From assembly GCA_024195265.1 (NCBI GenBank), contig JAJLRJ010000008.1, positions 26,060,932-26,124,931 on the forward strand: a DNA stretch of 64,000 nt, in the 5' to 3' direction. The notes below the pieces were generated by a model. It searched no databases and was not told the DNA's origin. It saw only the letters and a program-made list of their open reading frames with translations. This DNA is from Dendrophyllia cribrosa (taxonomy: Eukaryota > Cnidaria > Anthozoa > Scleractinia > Dendrophylliidae). Within the stretch, counting starts at the first letter, position 1, and every line of letters starts with the position of its first letter. The translations under genes and the position numbers were made by a program. Shown piece after piece: positions 13,001-24,700 of the stretch.

Positions 13001-16000
13001 GTTAATACAACCACCTTGTTATTACAGCAAGGTCAACAGAAAAGTTAGGAGAAGATGCTCATCATACTTTTTAGGAGTTAAGAATTTTATTTTGATATCT
13101 TTTAGGGTGTTTAGTTTCAAAATAAACAAAGGTAGAGATCTACTGCCATTGCTTTCAAAATCTTGGTGTAAGTCTAACGTTTTATTAATGTAAGCAACAT
13201 TATCCTCCTAAAAAGTTGTCAAAATGCCTATTAATTAGATACCTCTTTTGGGTAAAAATAAAATTAGTTGAAGCCACACCCTTAATGGGAGATTCTGGTA
13301 CCTTTTAGGGGTTTAGAGGCACAAGTCCAGCTCCCCAGACACAAGGATAGGACAAAGTCCCTGGGGTGGGGGAGGGAGACTTCTATACCATCTCTGTAAT
13401 CATAATGTAATGTAATCACTAAGATAATAAGTATATCATACTTGAAGTAAGGTTGTGCTTCCATAAGATTAGACTTTGGTTCATTGGCTACAGACCACAT
13501 AACTACTGATGCCCGATTCTTGTCTCGACGAACCAACTCAGCCATTACATCCAGGTGATGGTGAAGGGTGTCGTTCCTAAAGTTCTCTCTGCAACAAGAC
13601 AATGTAAAAGGTTAATAAATCACAAATGCAGACTTATATACTGACAACATGACATTTTAGTGGTTAAGATGGTCAAGCTCAATTACAACAAAAGTTTTGG
13701 CTGTGATCCATCTCTTCAGTCATCTGCATGCACAAAATCAACTGCAACCACCTTAATGCCCAATGCTAGGAAGGCTGAAAAACCAGCATTGCAACAGGCA
13801 AGATAATACAGGCCGATAATATTTTTCCCTACAGCGTGGGTGGTAGTGTAACTAAGGATGTAAGTAGATTACAAATGATAAGTCCCTCTGTGTTACAGAA
13901 CATACGAAATGAGAAAAAGGGTAAAGTTGTACATGACCAACAGGCAGTCAAAATCATTTTAATTCTGGTTTATGTGTCATGAAGCAACTATTAGTTTTTC
14001 CTATTTCTTCTGCTTTCCATCACCTTGGGAATCCCATGTCCCACCCCCTTTTTCCAGGTCCTCACCCCACACCCTATCTCCCCCCACTAATAATTAAAAG
14101 ACCACCATGTCATGAGCAATGAGAGTTTTTAATTATTAAATTAAATCTTCTTAATAAATGTACCACTTACTTATTAATCCCAACTCCTGGGCTTTCATCA
14201 ATGACAACAATTCCCTGCTGATCAGCCATATCCATAATTTCATCAGCATATGGGTAGTGACTGGTTCGGAAACAGTTTGCTCCAAGCCACTTAATCAGAT
14301 TGAAGTCCTTAGCAATGATGGCATAGTCCATACCCTTGCCGCGAATCTAGGACACAAATACTGTTTTAGACGATTGACAGAGTTAACATTATAGCACAGA
14401 GAGATGAAAGGAGGAATGACCACTTACAGACGACAATGCAAAAACAAATTAAGCTTTACTAAGAAAACCTTTGCAGAAGGGGTGACCAATTAAGTTGTGT
14501 TGTATAGAGCAGTTTTCAATTGAGTGTCGTAAAACCAAAACCAAAGTAATTACTCTGACCAATCACAGCAGTCGTAAAATATCCAATGAACCAATCAGAG
14601 CTCGAAGTAATTACCTGTCGGCGGCGCCAAGCGCGGGAAAAAGCGTGCGAGCAAATCACGATTGGTTTTGGTTTTACTTCTGATTGGTCGAGAAAGTGGC
14701 GCGAGATTTTTTAGCCAATCACAAAGCGTAGCAATGCAAAACCAAAGCAATTGTGTAATTACTTTCGACAGTCAATTGAAAACTGCTCTAATTATAATTG
14801 ATTATTCCTCAGTCTCTATACGAAATGTGGATTAACAGTGTTGTGCTGTGAACATTGACTTAAGTTTTTCAATCACAATATAATGTATAGCAACCTTCCA
14901 AAAGCAAAGGTCCCTAAACAATAATAACCTGAAACTTAATTTGAAGAAAATTGTTGAAGACAACAAAATGGGAGCAAAGAAATAAGAAACCTCCTTTCTT
15001 TAGTTCCCTAAGATTTGGTAACACCTGCAAAAGTATAGGAGATTTTACTCAAAACAGCTGTAGAATACTCGCTATTGGCTCATAAATTTTCCAAAGCTAT
15101 TCTCATTCTCCCTAATATAAACCATTACCAAGAGTGCCAAAAATAAAAATTCAAGAAAAATTCCCAAATTTCATAATGTTTGTAAATTAATGAAAAACAA
15201 ATGGTACCATGCAAAAGTACTGCAAACGAGGTTTCATTTGAATGGTCACACCACAGGATTTCATCAATTGACTCAAAAGTTAGAACTTCATGTACACTAA
15301 ATGTCTCGGCCATAATTGACACTGGGAGTAAATTGGGTTAACAGAAACATGGGACAAGTTTTCTATTTGTTAATTGCAAAATGCTACTTACATCAGCATC
15401 TTCGTGCTTGCCAAAACCTTTGAAGTAGAATGACTCATTGTTAATGAGAAACTTTGTTCCCTTGACCTCAACTGATCTAATGCCCACAGGTAAATGATAG
15501 ATGTCCTCCACTTCTGGTGAAACTGACTCAGTTGTAATCTGACAAGATGAAGAAAAATCCAACGTTTACTTGTTGAAAATACAGAAACATGTACCAGTGA
15601 GAATACATTACTACCTAATAGCTTTCATTTGAATGGCCACCCCCCCCCCCCCCCCCCCCCCCCCCTGGGGGTACTCTCATATAATTTTATAAGCTATATG
15701 GGTATGTGCCGCTGTGAAAAGTATGGTTTTCAAGCAGTTTAGTCTGGAATAGGGTATAGAATTCAGAGTGTTTTGGTCCAGAATAGGGTATCATTTGCCG
15801 GGAAACTGATCAGTGGTATGAAGAATTAAGTCTAGAATAGGAATTGAAACTCAGAAGAGAAAGAGGCTTCCCTGAACAGAAATAAATCATTGCAGCAACA
15901 TTGTTGACAGATGGTTTACCCTTAAAAACACTAATAATAGTGATTATACAGTTCTAAAAATAGCAAGTCTGGGATAGGGTAGGGATTTTTGGTGTCTAGT

Positions 16001-19000
16001 CTAGTATAGGGTTACAAAATCTCTGGTCCAGGGGGGGGGGGGTAATCCCATATATGAGCTATATATGTATGTGCCGCTGTGAAGGGTATGGTTTTCAGGC
16101 CGTTTAGTCTGGGATAGGGTATAGTAATCAGACATTTTTGGTCTAGAATAGGGTATCATTTTCCGCGAAACTGATCAGTTGCATGAAGAATTTAGTCTAG
16201 ACGAGGTTTACTGGCAAATGGCATTTAAAAATCGGTATGGCAGGCAGTACGGCAGGCAGTACGGCATTTTTCCTGACCCCTGTTAACTAATAACTGTGAT
16301 AGTGAACGAGTTTCTGAAAAATAGCAAGTCTGGAATAGGTCTAGGATGGGGTAGGGTTTTTGGTGTTTAGCCTAGAATAGTGTTGCAACTTGAACTTGCA
16401 CAGCTTACTGAACAGCAATAAAACTCCTTGAAGCACAGGCATTTATTATCAACTACTGATAACTACATTTGTATTACTAACTGATACATATAATCTAGAA
16501 TAATAAGGGGGGGGGGGGGGGGAGGAAAAAATAAGACAGCAGTAGATAATAGCAGTTACAACTTGTAGAACTGTAACATGATAACAATAAATGACGCTTT
16601 AAAGCCTGATGTATAAAGACACTGAATTATGAAACCAAACCTATAACATAAACCAGATCAACTTGCCAGGGGCAACTAAAATACTCTGATTAGATGCAAA
16701 AGTTTGAATCACATCACATGACACTAGGTTTAACTCATAGAGAACTTTCTTCAAAGCTCTTTCACAAGCGACAGAGTTGGAGTCAGAGTTGGAATCACAG
16801 TCGGAGCCATAATCAGGAGCGTATCTTGTGAAAATCAAATAACAGAGTTATAAGCAGAGCTTCTGATTGTGCTTAATATGATTCTGATGCTTACGCTCTA
16901 ACGAAAACCAGATTGTCGGAGTTGTAACCAGGGAATTTCTGACCAGTTGATCACTTCTACTTACAACTCAGACAATCTAGTTTTCACTAGATCGTAAGTG
17001 ACAGAGTCATAAGCACAATCGGAAGAAAATGGAAACCTTCTGATTCTTGCGACTCAAATTCTGTTGAGCTTACAACTCCACTAAGGACTCTGTTGTTTGA
17101 TTTTCACTAGTCATCAGCACCCTCATGACTCCCATTATGACTCCGACTCCATCGCTAGTGAAAACCAGCCCTTAAAGGTTCCAATTCAATGTTCACACTG
17201 TAGGATTTCATCCACAAAACAAAGGTTGTACCTTCAGTGAGTACAAGTATGCAGGCTGATCACTCATCCCAACTGGCCACCAAAGTTTTGGATTCTTGAC
17301 TGTCAGTGTTCCTTCAAACATTTCCCCACCTTGTGTTGAGGCTACAACACTGCCAGCCTTATCGATAAGTTCATACTTCATAGATACATTTACAGGGCCT
17401 GAAGATGAAGACACTGTGGAATGAAAGCTGACCATGCCCTCCTGATCAGAGTGGCTTGTTGTTATGGTGATATCAGAGAGGTACACTGCAGGGGTAGTGT
17501 AGAGCTTGACAGGACGATGGATACCAGCATAATTGAAGAAATCAAAGCTAAATTCTTGAACAAAATATCCTGGAGGATACCTGAAAACATATAATGCGAA
17601 AATAAAAGATTATAATGCAAAAATAAAAAATAATAATTTACTTTTGTCCGTAGCTATAAGATTGTTGAATGTGATCTTAAATCAACATGTATTCCCAGGC
17701 ACCCATTGTATACTAATTTTAATTTTGTCTTGTCTTGTCACATTTGTCTGACTAATAGATGAAATTTGAAGGGAATTTATCAGAAGAAGAGTCTTGAATC
17801 TGCAAGGTCTCTTTTTCTCCCCAGGGGGATGGGGGGAGGTATTCAACGAGAGTTTGGGTACAGCCTGTAAACCCAAAACCCAACCCAACTCCGAACTCGC
17901 AGGCTAGTTTGGGTAGGGTGGTGTCACTTCATTTTGCTACCCAATTTAACAGAATGCCATGTTTTGATTTGTGACCCTAGTTACGGCAGTGATTTGTTAA
18001 TATCCAGAGCCAGTTTAGCACAGGCATTCCACAAGCCTTCTCTACTGTTCTTCTCCATGTTGTTTGGGTCTACCTGCTTAAACATAGCTGTTGCATTTTA
18101 TTCCACAAGGCAATGTTTTTAACCCTATGGTGGGGAATTCCTCACCAGGTCAGTTCTCAGAACATTGCACTCACCTGTCGCCTGAAAGATATTTGATTGC
18201 TCCAGGGGGTAAAGTGGAAAGTGTCAGCGTGTTGTTAATAGCTGCTGTAATTCTGTTAATTTTGTCATAGGACAGCAATGATGTTACATCAGCTTCAAAT
18301 GGCAAGTGACCTCCAGAATGGGTCATCACTTGTTTGCCATTTAGCCACTATTAAACAAAACAAATAAGAAAAGAAAATATACTAATGATTATATTTATTA
18401 TAACTTCAAACAACGTTCATTTTGAATTATATCATGCAGTTTGGCTAAGTTAACAACTGAAAGAGCAAGTTACTGTACTGTTTAGTGGTCAGTGGCTGAA
18501 GTCTATGGTGTCATGGTAGTCACATTGTAGCATGTTTCATCCGGACAGCATGTTTTTGGTCTTCGTTCGCCAACTTTGTAGCACGTTTCATCCGGACAGC
18601 ATGTTTCTGGTCTTCGTTGGCCAACTTTGGGGCTTCTCAAGTTGTTTTTCACCCACCCCTACCTCCCCCTTTTTTATTAACTTGTGAATACACAAGGCAT
18701 TAAACAAGTTATAGCAGACGGGGAGAAATATGGAAATGTTCACTCTTCCCATCACTCAGCTGTAAACTTTTCTTGGCAATTCCGCTGACCAGTACGTAAG
18801 GCTTGTGCATATATTTTGCCCATTCCAAATACGATATGTAATGGTCACCTGCCTTATGGCATTGGAGGGAGGGGAGGGTGGGAAGTTGGACGCAGAGGGT
18901 CGGAGAGGGGGGTGGTGGAGCAAAATGGGCAGGAGAGGGGAGGGTCCCAAAGTTGTTTCATTTTCACAAGTTGGCTTGTTTGAGCCTTTGATTTTCTATC

Positions 19001-21466
19001 CACTGTTTATTCAATGGGACGGGTGTCTGGAAGCCAAGTGTGGGGGCTCATGGCTAGGTTGCGGGGATTACCAGCCATGGAAGCGCAGTATTCTCAGTTG
19101 AATCCGTAACCCGTAACACCTGTGAGGGGTGTCACTAGTAAGTGTTACAGCTGTGAATTAAGGTGTCTCAATACAAAGTTTAGTAAGACCTTTTGGCCAT
19201 GGCCACATTGTTACAGCTGTTAACAGAAATGGAACAGTTGATTAAAACGTTCTCAAGAACCCTGAAGCAGTACTCAGTCTAGGGACTGGCTGGCCACCAA
19301 TGGAAGCCCCTGGACTCCTCAGGCATCCAACCTCCATGTACCAGTAAGTATTTAAAAAAAGAACTGATTTTTAAAGGGTAAAGTTAAACCTACCACAATA
19401 GTATTGTAGTGGGCACTCTCAAAACGAAGAACAACTCTGATGAGCTCTGATTTCCATGCCTTAGGAGCGTAAACTTCCCTGTCATACCAGACCCAGCCAA
19501 TGAAGTCCCTCAAGGCCCTGTCTTGTGTTATGTCATTGTAACTTGATGGTACAGGCATAGTTATGACATCACCAGTCTGAAGGAAGGAATACATTGTAAC
19601 AAGCAAAAGAAATCAGTTAAACTAAAAATGACTATAAAGGGGGGAGTTCAAGTAACATCAGTATGTCTTTTATTCAGGTACATATGAAAATTAATGTTAT
19701 GCTACTTTTATTAACCATTTTCATAAGATATATGTTAAAGATTTTCATTTTAACATTTTATCACCCCAAACAATCATAGATCAAGACTAGTGATTTTAAG
19801 GATATTTAAACCACATTTACATGCGCTGAATGTAATGCACATGGCATTCCAAAATGTTGGCACTGTGTCAATAACTTTCTGCACTGCACTGCCAATTTTC
19901 AACCCGTGTAAACACAACTTTCCGGATTGTAATGGGGCATGGGTGCCTAAAAATTTTAATGGTGCCAAGGCTCCTTCCTCAGCACAGGTACAGGTACCGT
20001 GTATTGCAGTTCTGTGCCTGGTCGATTTGGACTAATTCTGATTAATGACTTAGCCTTGCTTATCAATCTCAAACAAATCGTGGAACTTATCTATGTGCCG
20101 CCCGGTTACATATAGAAGCAACAGAAACTCTGATTCAGTTATAGGGAGAGGATTTCTAGATAAAAGGCAACAAACAGATCAATCTTGAGCTTTATTTACT
20201 GTCATTTGTCATTGGGGTGCCAATAAAAGTAAGCGTGGTGCCCATTTAATAAAACTATCTCGATATTTTGCTCATCTAATTGAATTGTGCTGTGCCTAAA
20301 TGGTTTGGGTTTGGCTTGGTTTGGTATGAGTTTATCCCGGTAGTAACACCGGATCCAAATACTTATGCCGGTACCCACTCGTTTCAGTTTGAAATCACTC
20401 TCTTGGAAGCCAGGAACTGGGATAAACACATGCATAGTAATTGTATCCTTGGCGTCGTTTTTGTCAATACAGTATGTTAATTTGTATCCATTCATGTAAA
20501 TGGAGTGACTCATATGGGTATCATTGATATCATGTATACATGTACAGCTCCTAAATCATGTTTAAATTCATTTGATGAATTCTTATAAGCTTAAATCTTA
20601 TTGTATATTCTATTTTTTCTTCTTATGCACCCCTTGTTTTAATTTTGTATAAATAATGGTTGTTGCTGTTGTTTTATACACTCACTCTGCTTTAGTTAAG
20701 TGAAAGATACTCCCGGGGGGGGGGGGGGGGGGGGTACTCCCCCAAAATACCTATACGGGTATGTGCCACCCAACGGGGTCGTGATTTTGGGACTCCTGAT
20801 CTAGAACAGGGTATCCATTTTAGAGACGTTTCCTAGAATGGGGTATAATATTTCGAACGCACGAAAGCTTCAGATTATCAGCAGCCATTTTTTCTAGAAC
20901 GGGGTATTAAAAATTGACCTGTTTCTAGAACGGGGTATCATTTTAAGTGCAAATTCTTTCTAAAATGGGGTCTAAATTTGGAGACCAGGGAGGCACATAC
21001 CCACCCAAAATATACCCGAGTACCCCGGCCCCCGGGAAGATACTGCTTTTCATTTTACAGTGTAGACTTTTTATCATTTCAAATCATGTGACCTTATTGT
21101 TTATTTTGTTTTTCTTTCAAATAAGCTAGTATTCTATGCAAAAAAGAACGTGGAAGTTATAAATATACGGAACCCTGAAATATGGCCAACGATACGCATT
21201 GATCCTGCATTACACCAAAATCTCTATGAACTCTTACTTACTTGCCAAAGAGGTTTTGCAAACCAGTTCTGTTCGAACCCTTCGTTTCTGTTCGCAGACA
21301 TGTCCGCCCGGAAATTCCAAAATCCACTCAAATCCTTAACTTGCCGGCTTTCTGAATCTCTAGGAAATAGCACGCCTGGTAGTTTGGAGGCGGAGGCAGC
21401 CAAAAGAAGGTAAATGGAGGTAAACACTGTCAAGAACATTAAAGTCGACTCCATCTTTCGCATCAT
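836..21466 (-). CDS. GUSB: Beta-glucuronidase, copy 1 (12 exons)
   Basis: A glycoside hydrolase family 2 enzyme that removes terminal beta-D-glucuronic acid from glycosaminoglycans and conjugates; lysosomal or secreted. Coding exons: 21466-21242, 19576-19394, 18347-18175, 17580-17232, 15538-15392, 14346-14171, 13588-13442, 12384-12300, 10749-10573, 9948-9916, 8822-8720, 1041-836. Each boundary has GT-AG signals and the reading frame is continuous (about 667 aa; human GUSB is 651). The first exon carries a hydrophobic signal peptide after [11 protein letters not shown]; three nearby Met codons make the exact start uncertain. The GH2 signature [11 protein letters not shown] lies in exon 6, the acid/base Glu in SVANEP in exon 7, and the nucleophile Glu in SEYGADT in exon 9, next to [11 protein letters not shown]. 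The last exon has [14 protein letters not shown], a hallmark of animal GUSB. No break is visible. The final 7.7-kb intron contains a giant minisatellite. Confidence 0.93.
1064..7485. repeat. MITE copy split by an expanded minisatellite
   Basis: The left arm (about 1064-1217) starts AGAGCGGTTTTCAACTGA and runs through GCGCCGGCTAC. The right arm (about 7433-7485) carries TTTGGTTTTGGTTTTACGACAC. Both arms match the ends of the intact MITE at 14505-14790. The minisatellite occupies the position of the internal TGATTGG motif, so array and MITE are one insertion. It starts about 22 bases from the exon at 836-1041. Confidence 0.75.
1218..7432 (+). repeat. 32-bp minisatellite, about 194 copies
   Basis: About 6.2 kb of head-to-tail 32-bp units with core TGATTGGTTCATTGGATTG followed by a TCTGCATCTGTTG-type end. 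Units vary at few positions: CATTGG, CATTTG, GATTTG or CACTGG in the middle, and GCATC, GTATC, GCGTC or GCCTC near the end. Because 32 is not a multiple of 3, the long frames crossing it are periodic artefacts. The array lies wholly within the last intron of beta-glucuronidase copy 1. Confidence 0.97.
7574..8250 (+). repeat. Tandem repeat of about 105 bp, six to seven copies
   Basis: Units recur at about 7574, 7679, 7788, 7889, 7997 and 8100. Each contains GTGACCATTCAAATGAAAGC, a segment like TGTGGTGCTGTTTATTATG and TTCTAACTTTTGAGTC. The same family recurs at 15220-15310, 50360-50740 and 53470-53640. I see no coding capacity. Confidence 0.8.
8328..8700 (+). mobile_element. 5'-truncated LINE: ORF2 C-terminus and 3' tail
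   Basis: The frame at 8328-8597 encodes [13 protein letters not shown], then [21 protein letters not shown] and LWNSLP, the C-terminal tail typical of non-LTR retrotransposon reverse transcriptases. An AT-rich 3' region and a (TATG)n tail at about 8690-8710 follow. The polymerase domain is missing, so this is a dead 5'-truncated copy next to exon 11 of beta-glucuronidase copy 1. Confidence 0.75.
9105..9335. repeat. MITE-like inverted repeat with AAGCATAAG motifs
   Basis: Several AAGCATAAG motifs on the left (9125-9200) are mirrored by CTTATGCTTA motifs on the right (9217-9310), giving a foldback structure inside an intron. Ends and target duplication were not resolved. Confidence 0.45.
11188..11307. 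repeat. Short palindromic MITE, GGGCCGAG ends
   Basis: The left end GGGCCGAGTTGTTCGAAG is mirrored at the right by TTTGAACAACTCGGCCC. Inner arms GATTAGCGCTAATCCAGG and the matching inverse continue the stem. A longer relative lies at 42413-42609. It sits in an intron of beta-glucuronidase copy 1. Confidence 0.75.
14505..14790. repeat. Intact palindromic MITE (TAGAGCAG...CTGCTCTA)
   Basis: The terminal inverted repeat TAGAGCAGTTTTCAATTGA is mirrored at 14772-14790. Internal motifs include AAACCAAAACCAAAGTAATTAC, CCAATGAACCAATCAGAGC and GGCGCCAAGCGCGGG. This copy defines the family that also occurs at 1-60, around the minisatellite, and at 53690-53925 and 54780-54880. Confidence 0.8.
15640..16400. 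repeat. Duplicated poly(C/G)-linked dispersed repeat
   Basis: Two successive copies (about 15640-16020 and 16030-16400) share ATATGGGTATGTGCCGCTGTG, then GTTTAGTCTGGAATAGGGTAT and AGCAAGTCTGG. Each is fronted by a long C or G run. Related copies are at 20713-21045 and 43300-43762. No coding frame is supported. It fills part of the 1.7-kb intron between 15538 and 17232. Confidence 0.7.
18525..18631 (+). repeat. Direct tandem duplication of about 54 bp
   Basis: Two adjacent copies share TTTCATCCGGACAGCATGTTT, GGTCTTCGTT and GCCAACTTT. They are intronic and no function is evident. Confidence 0.75.
19577..21241 (-). other. Intron 1 of beta-glucuronidase copy 1
   Basis: This 1.67-kb intron is the size reference for intron 1 of copy 2, which is 19.3 kb because of the Polinton insertion. 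It contains the poly(G)-linked repeat at 20713-21045. No gene is seen inside it. Confidence 0.8.
20713..21045. repeat. Poly(G)-linked dispersed repeat
   Basis: A G run of about 20 at 20714 is followed by TACTCCC, ATACGGGTATGTGCC and repeated TTCTAGAACGGGGTAT segments. It ends at a mirrored CCCGAGTACCCCGGCCCCCGGG. It belongs to the same general family as 15640-16400. Confidence 0.65.
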
Positions 21467-21747
21467 GCCGACTTCGAGTTGACAAGCAAAACTTCTGAGG
21501 GTGGGGGGCTGGGGCATCAACTTTCTATCAAAACATCAAGCACTTCTTTATTTTCTTTAGAAGTAAAAACCGTTTTTTAAGAAAACCAATTGTAGGTTAT
21601 TTCTAAAAGCGCTATTTTTTTTCTCGAAAGTTCATCTTCTTGCAATTTTTAGTCCCCTACCCCCAAAGTAAAATTTAAACGGAGAGGGAGCTGGTGAAAG
21701 CAACAGGTTTTCGCGGGTCTTTCTTTAGATCTTTTCTCCGCCGTAAT
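21467..21747. promoter_or_regulatory. Putative bidirectional promoter of the two beta-glucuronidase genes
   Basis: Only about 280 bases separate the first Met codons of two divergently transcribed paralogues, so both promoters and 5' UTRs must lie in or overlap this stretch. A CCAAT motif is visible near 21583. No clear TATA box was found on either strand. The promoter role is inferred from gene orientation. Confidence 0.55.
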
Positions 21748-24700
21748 ATGGCGTCGCTGAAGAAATGTCTACGACTACTTTTTGTCGCATCTGCTTTGAA
21801 TATCTCCCTTATAATGGCTGCTTTACCAGGCATGTTATTTCCTAAAGATTCCGAGCGCCGAGAAGTGAAAGATTTGAGCGGTTTGTGGGATTTTCGAGCG
21901 GATATGTCGGAAAACAGAAATGGAGGTTTTGAGAAGATGTGGTTTGCTAAGCCATTGTGGCAGGTAAGATCAGCACTTTTCTAGAAGAAAACTCGTTTTT
22001 TCATTGAAATACATTTTATATTTATAAGAGAGGGACGTGTATTTTAGATGTATTTTAAGAGAGGGAGAGAGCTGTATTGTTATTCCAAAAGCGGAATTTT
22101 GTCATGTGAGACCACGAGAATTGTCAGGGAATCCCCGGTCTCATTAATGGACGATCTTTAAAAAATTTAAGAATCTGTAGTTTTGATAAATCAAACTATT
22201 CTTCACTAACTTTGATCGTGTCAAAACATGTCGTTCGATTCATATTTGTGTTTAGAGTTACCTGTTATCTAAGACAAACGAACAGGAACGCATAAAACAT
22301 TCGCGACTTAAGTTACTAAGAAATTGGGGAATCTCCCAATTGATAATTAAATCAAAGGTATGGAAAAATTATACGATACGATTCATTACTATTTATTTTC
22401 TCAGTGCAATTAAAACCAAATCAAGTTGATTTGAAATTATACGATTGAACACATGGTATTCAAGAAGAGATCCTTCACGGGGTTTAAATAATTAATTTCC
22501 CGGCGAATAAAACTCTTGAAGGCAGTATGAAATTAATTTTTGCGGGACAGCTTTGCTATCAACTACTACTGGTTTTAAAGTTTTTCGAAATGATTTGTTT
22601 TATTCAAACAGTCAGACCAACGGTGCTTTATGATAATTGCTATGGAAAGCGCAGAAATGATTTTAAATGTTGTTGTTCTCTTACTCTAAGGGACTGTTTG
22701 TTAATTATGGCTAAGAAGGGACGGGTGTTCAGAATGGGGAGGGGGGGGGGGGGGGGGTACATTTTTGCTAAGTATTAAAAAATGAGGGGTACATTTTTCA
22801 TTTCCGCAAAAAAAAATGGGGTACAGTTTTAGTTTTGGTATTATTAACGATCTTTCAGTTTTTGTATTATTAACCATGTTTCTGCCGCATATGGAACGCT
22901 TCTAGGACCAACAATACATCTTCTCGTGTCAACTCTTGTAGGGATTTTCTCACAAAAACTCTCACTTTGATGCTTCTCTGATGTTAGATCGTTTTTCAGC
23001 CCAGGTGATGTTTATAATAGGCTCTGCGATAGGATTTTTCGACAGTTTTTCGCTGTTCATCTTCCTTCTGTACAATTAACTCCCAGGCGTTACCTGGACA
23101 AGTGAACTGGGACAGAGGAAACTTCAGATCAAACGGGGGGAGGGAGGGGGGAGGGGGTACAGATTTTGTACAGCACATAAGTCGGGAGGGTACGTTTTTT
23201 GTAAATACGGAATATTGGGGGGTACGTTTTTCACTGTGCCTTTTTTAGAAATAAACACCGGGCCCCTATTAGCCATAATAAACGAACAGTCCCTAAACTC
23301 AGCTTGCAAGCAAAAACAACAGCATTAACTGTTTCATTTCTAATTATGCGATGAATTATTCCGGTTGTGTTTACTTGTTTAATGCTATGGCATTTATTCT
23401 TTATAATTTTGATTAAATGGAAATTCTAGGATCATAGGATTAGCTGGGGTGGGGGGGGGGGGGGTGGGAGGAAAGGATGGGCAAAGAAGATCTTAACTTC
23501 CCACTACCATGCACTTTACTCCTAGTTCCTACCCCTTCCTTGGTAGCTACTGTTTCTGAGCTGTTGCTGATGCAAAATATTATAAAAACACTACTAAAGT
23601 CAGTGGCTGATCTAGGAGAGGGGAGCAGGGGGCACGTCCCCCCCCCCTCCACCCCCCCCCCCCCTCCAACCTTGTTCCATCTCATCTCACAAATTCCATT
23701 TTTCTCCTCATTCACTCCACCTTCTCTCCCATTTCCCTTCCCATATTCTCCCAGGTTCCCCCCCCCCCCTCCCCCGTTTTCACTGCAAATCTAACAATAA
23801 ATTGTAAGTGGAATGTCACCTATCAACCGTCTAGTCTGTGATTGTTTTTGTTCCCACTTGAAACATTTAAAGAGGTTCTAAGTACTTAGGTAAAGTCTGT
23901 GCCATCTTCTGCAATAACTTGGGAATAAAGGCATTTCTAGCTTCCTACAGCTTATTTACAGACTAACTTCAGTGTATGGACACAAGTAGTAAGGGGGGAC
24001 GATATGGGACACGAGTCATTTTTCCTAACCACGCCCATGAGTGGATTTTGGATATGGGACAGTCAAAAAAGTCCCTATATACGTCATCGCTCACGTCAGC
24101 TGACGTTAACCCAACGGAAAAAAAGGAGCCCACACAAGTCAATCAGGTTCAACAAGTTTTTTAATGAAAAAAGTTATATAGGGGATTTTGACTAGAATTA
24201 TTTTTCAATTTTTTTTCAAATTTTTTTGAATTTTTTTTTGAAGTTTTTTTTTCAATTTTTGATTTATATAGGTGATTTTGAGTATCGAATTTTTTCAAAA
24301 AATTTTTTGATTTTTTTCAAAATTTTTTTCAAATTTTTTTTTTTGGGGAAGTGGTCAAATTTCCCTGTGTACGATCCTCCTGGGGAATGAATTGGGGAAG
24401 TAGTCAAAATCCCCAATATGAAAGAAGAAGCCCACACAAGGATGAAAGTTCAATAACATGTTTAATGAAAATCATCAACAAGAAAAAATTTCAAGGATTA
24501 ACGCTTTCTTCTTTTCTTGAGTAACCTTCCGATCGGGGTTTGAGCAAAATTTATCTGGATGTTATGGTGATAAAAGCGCTTATCATCGAGCGCTGAATAA
24601 TTCTTTTAACAGAACATAATACAAGCAATCACTTGGTAATTAGACCGCATGAAAACCTTCAGGGCAAAAAATTCAAAGTCAGACATTTTCCGCGAAGACG

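Noticed and set aside
23440..23794. Pro/Ser-rich frames on both strands
   Set aside because: Generated by C/T-rich and G-rich low-complexity tracts in intron 1 of copy 2.
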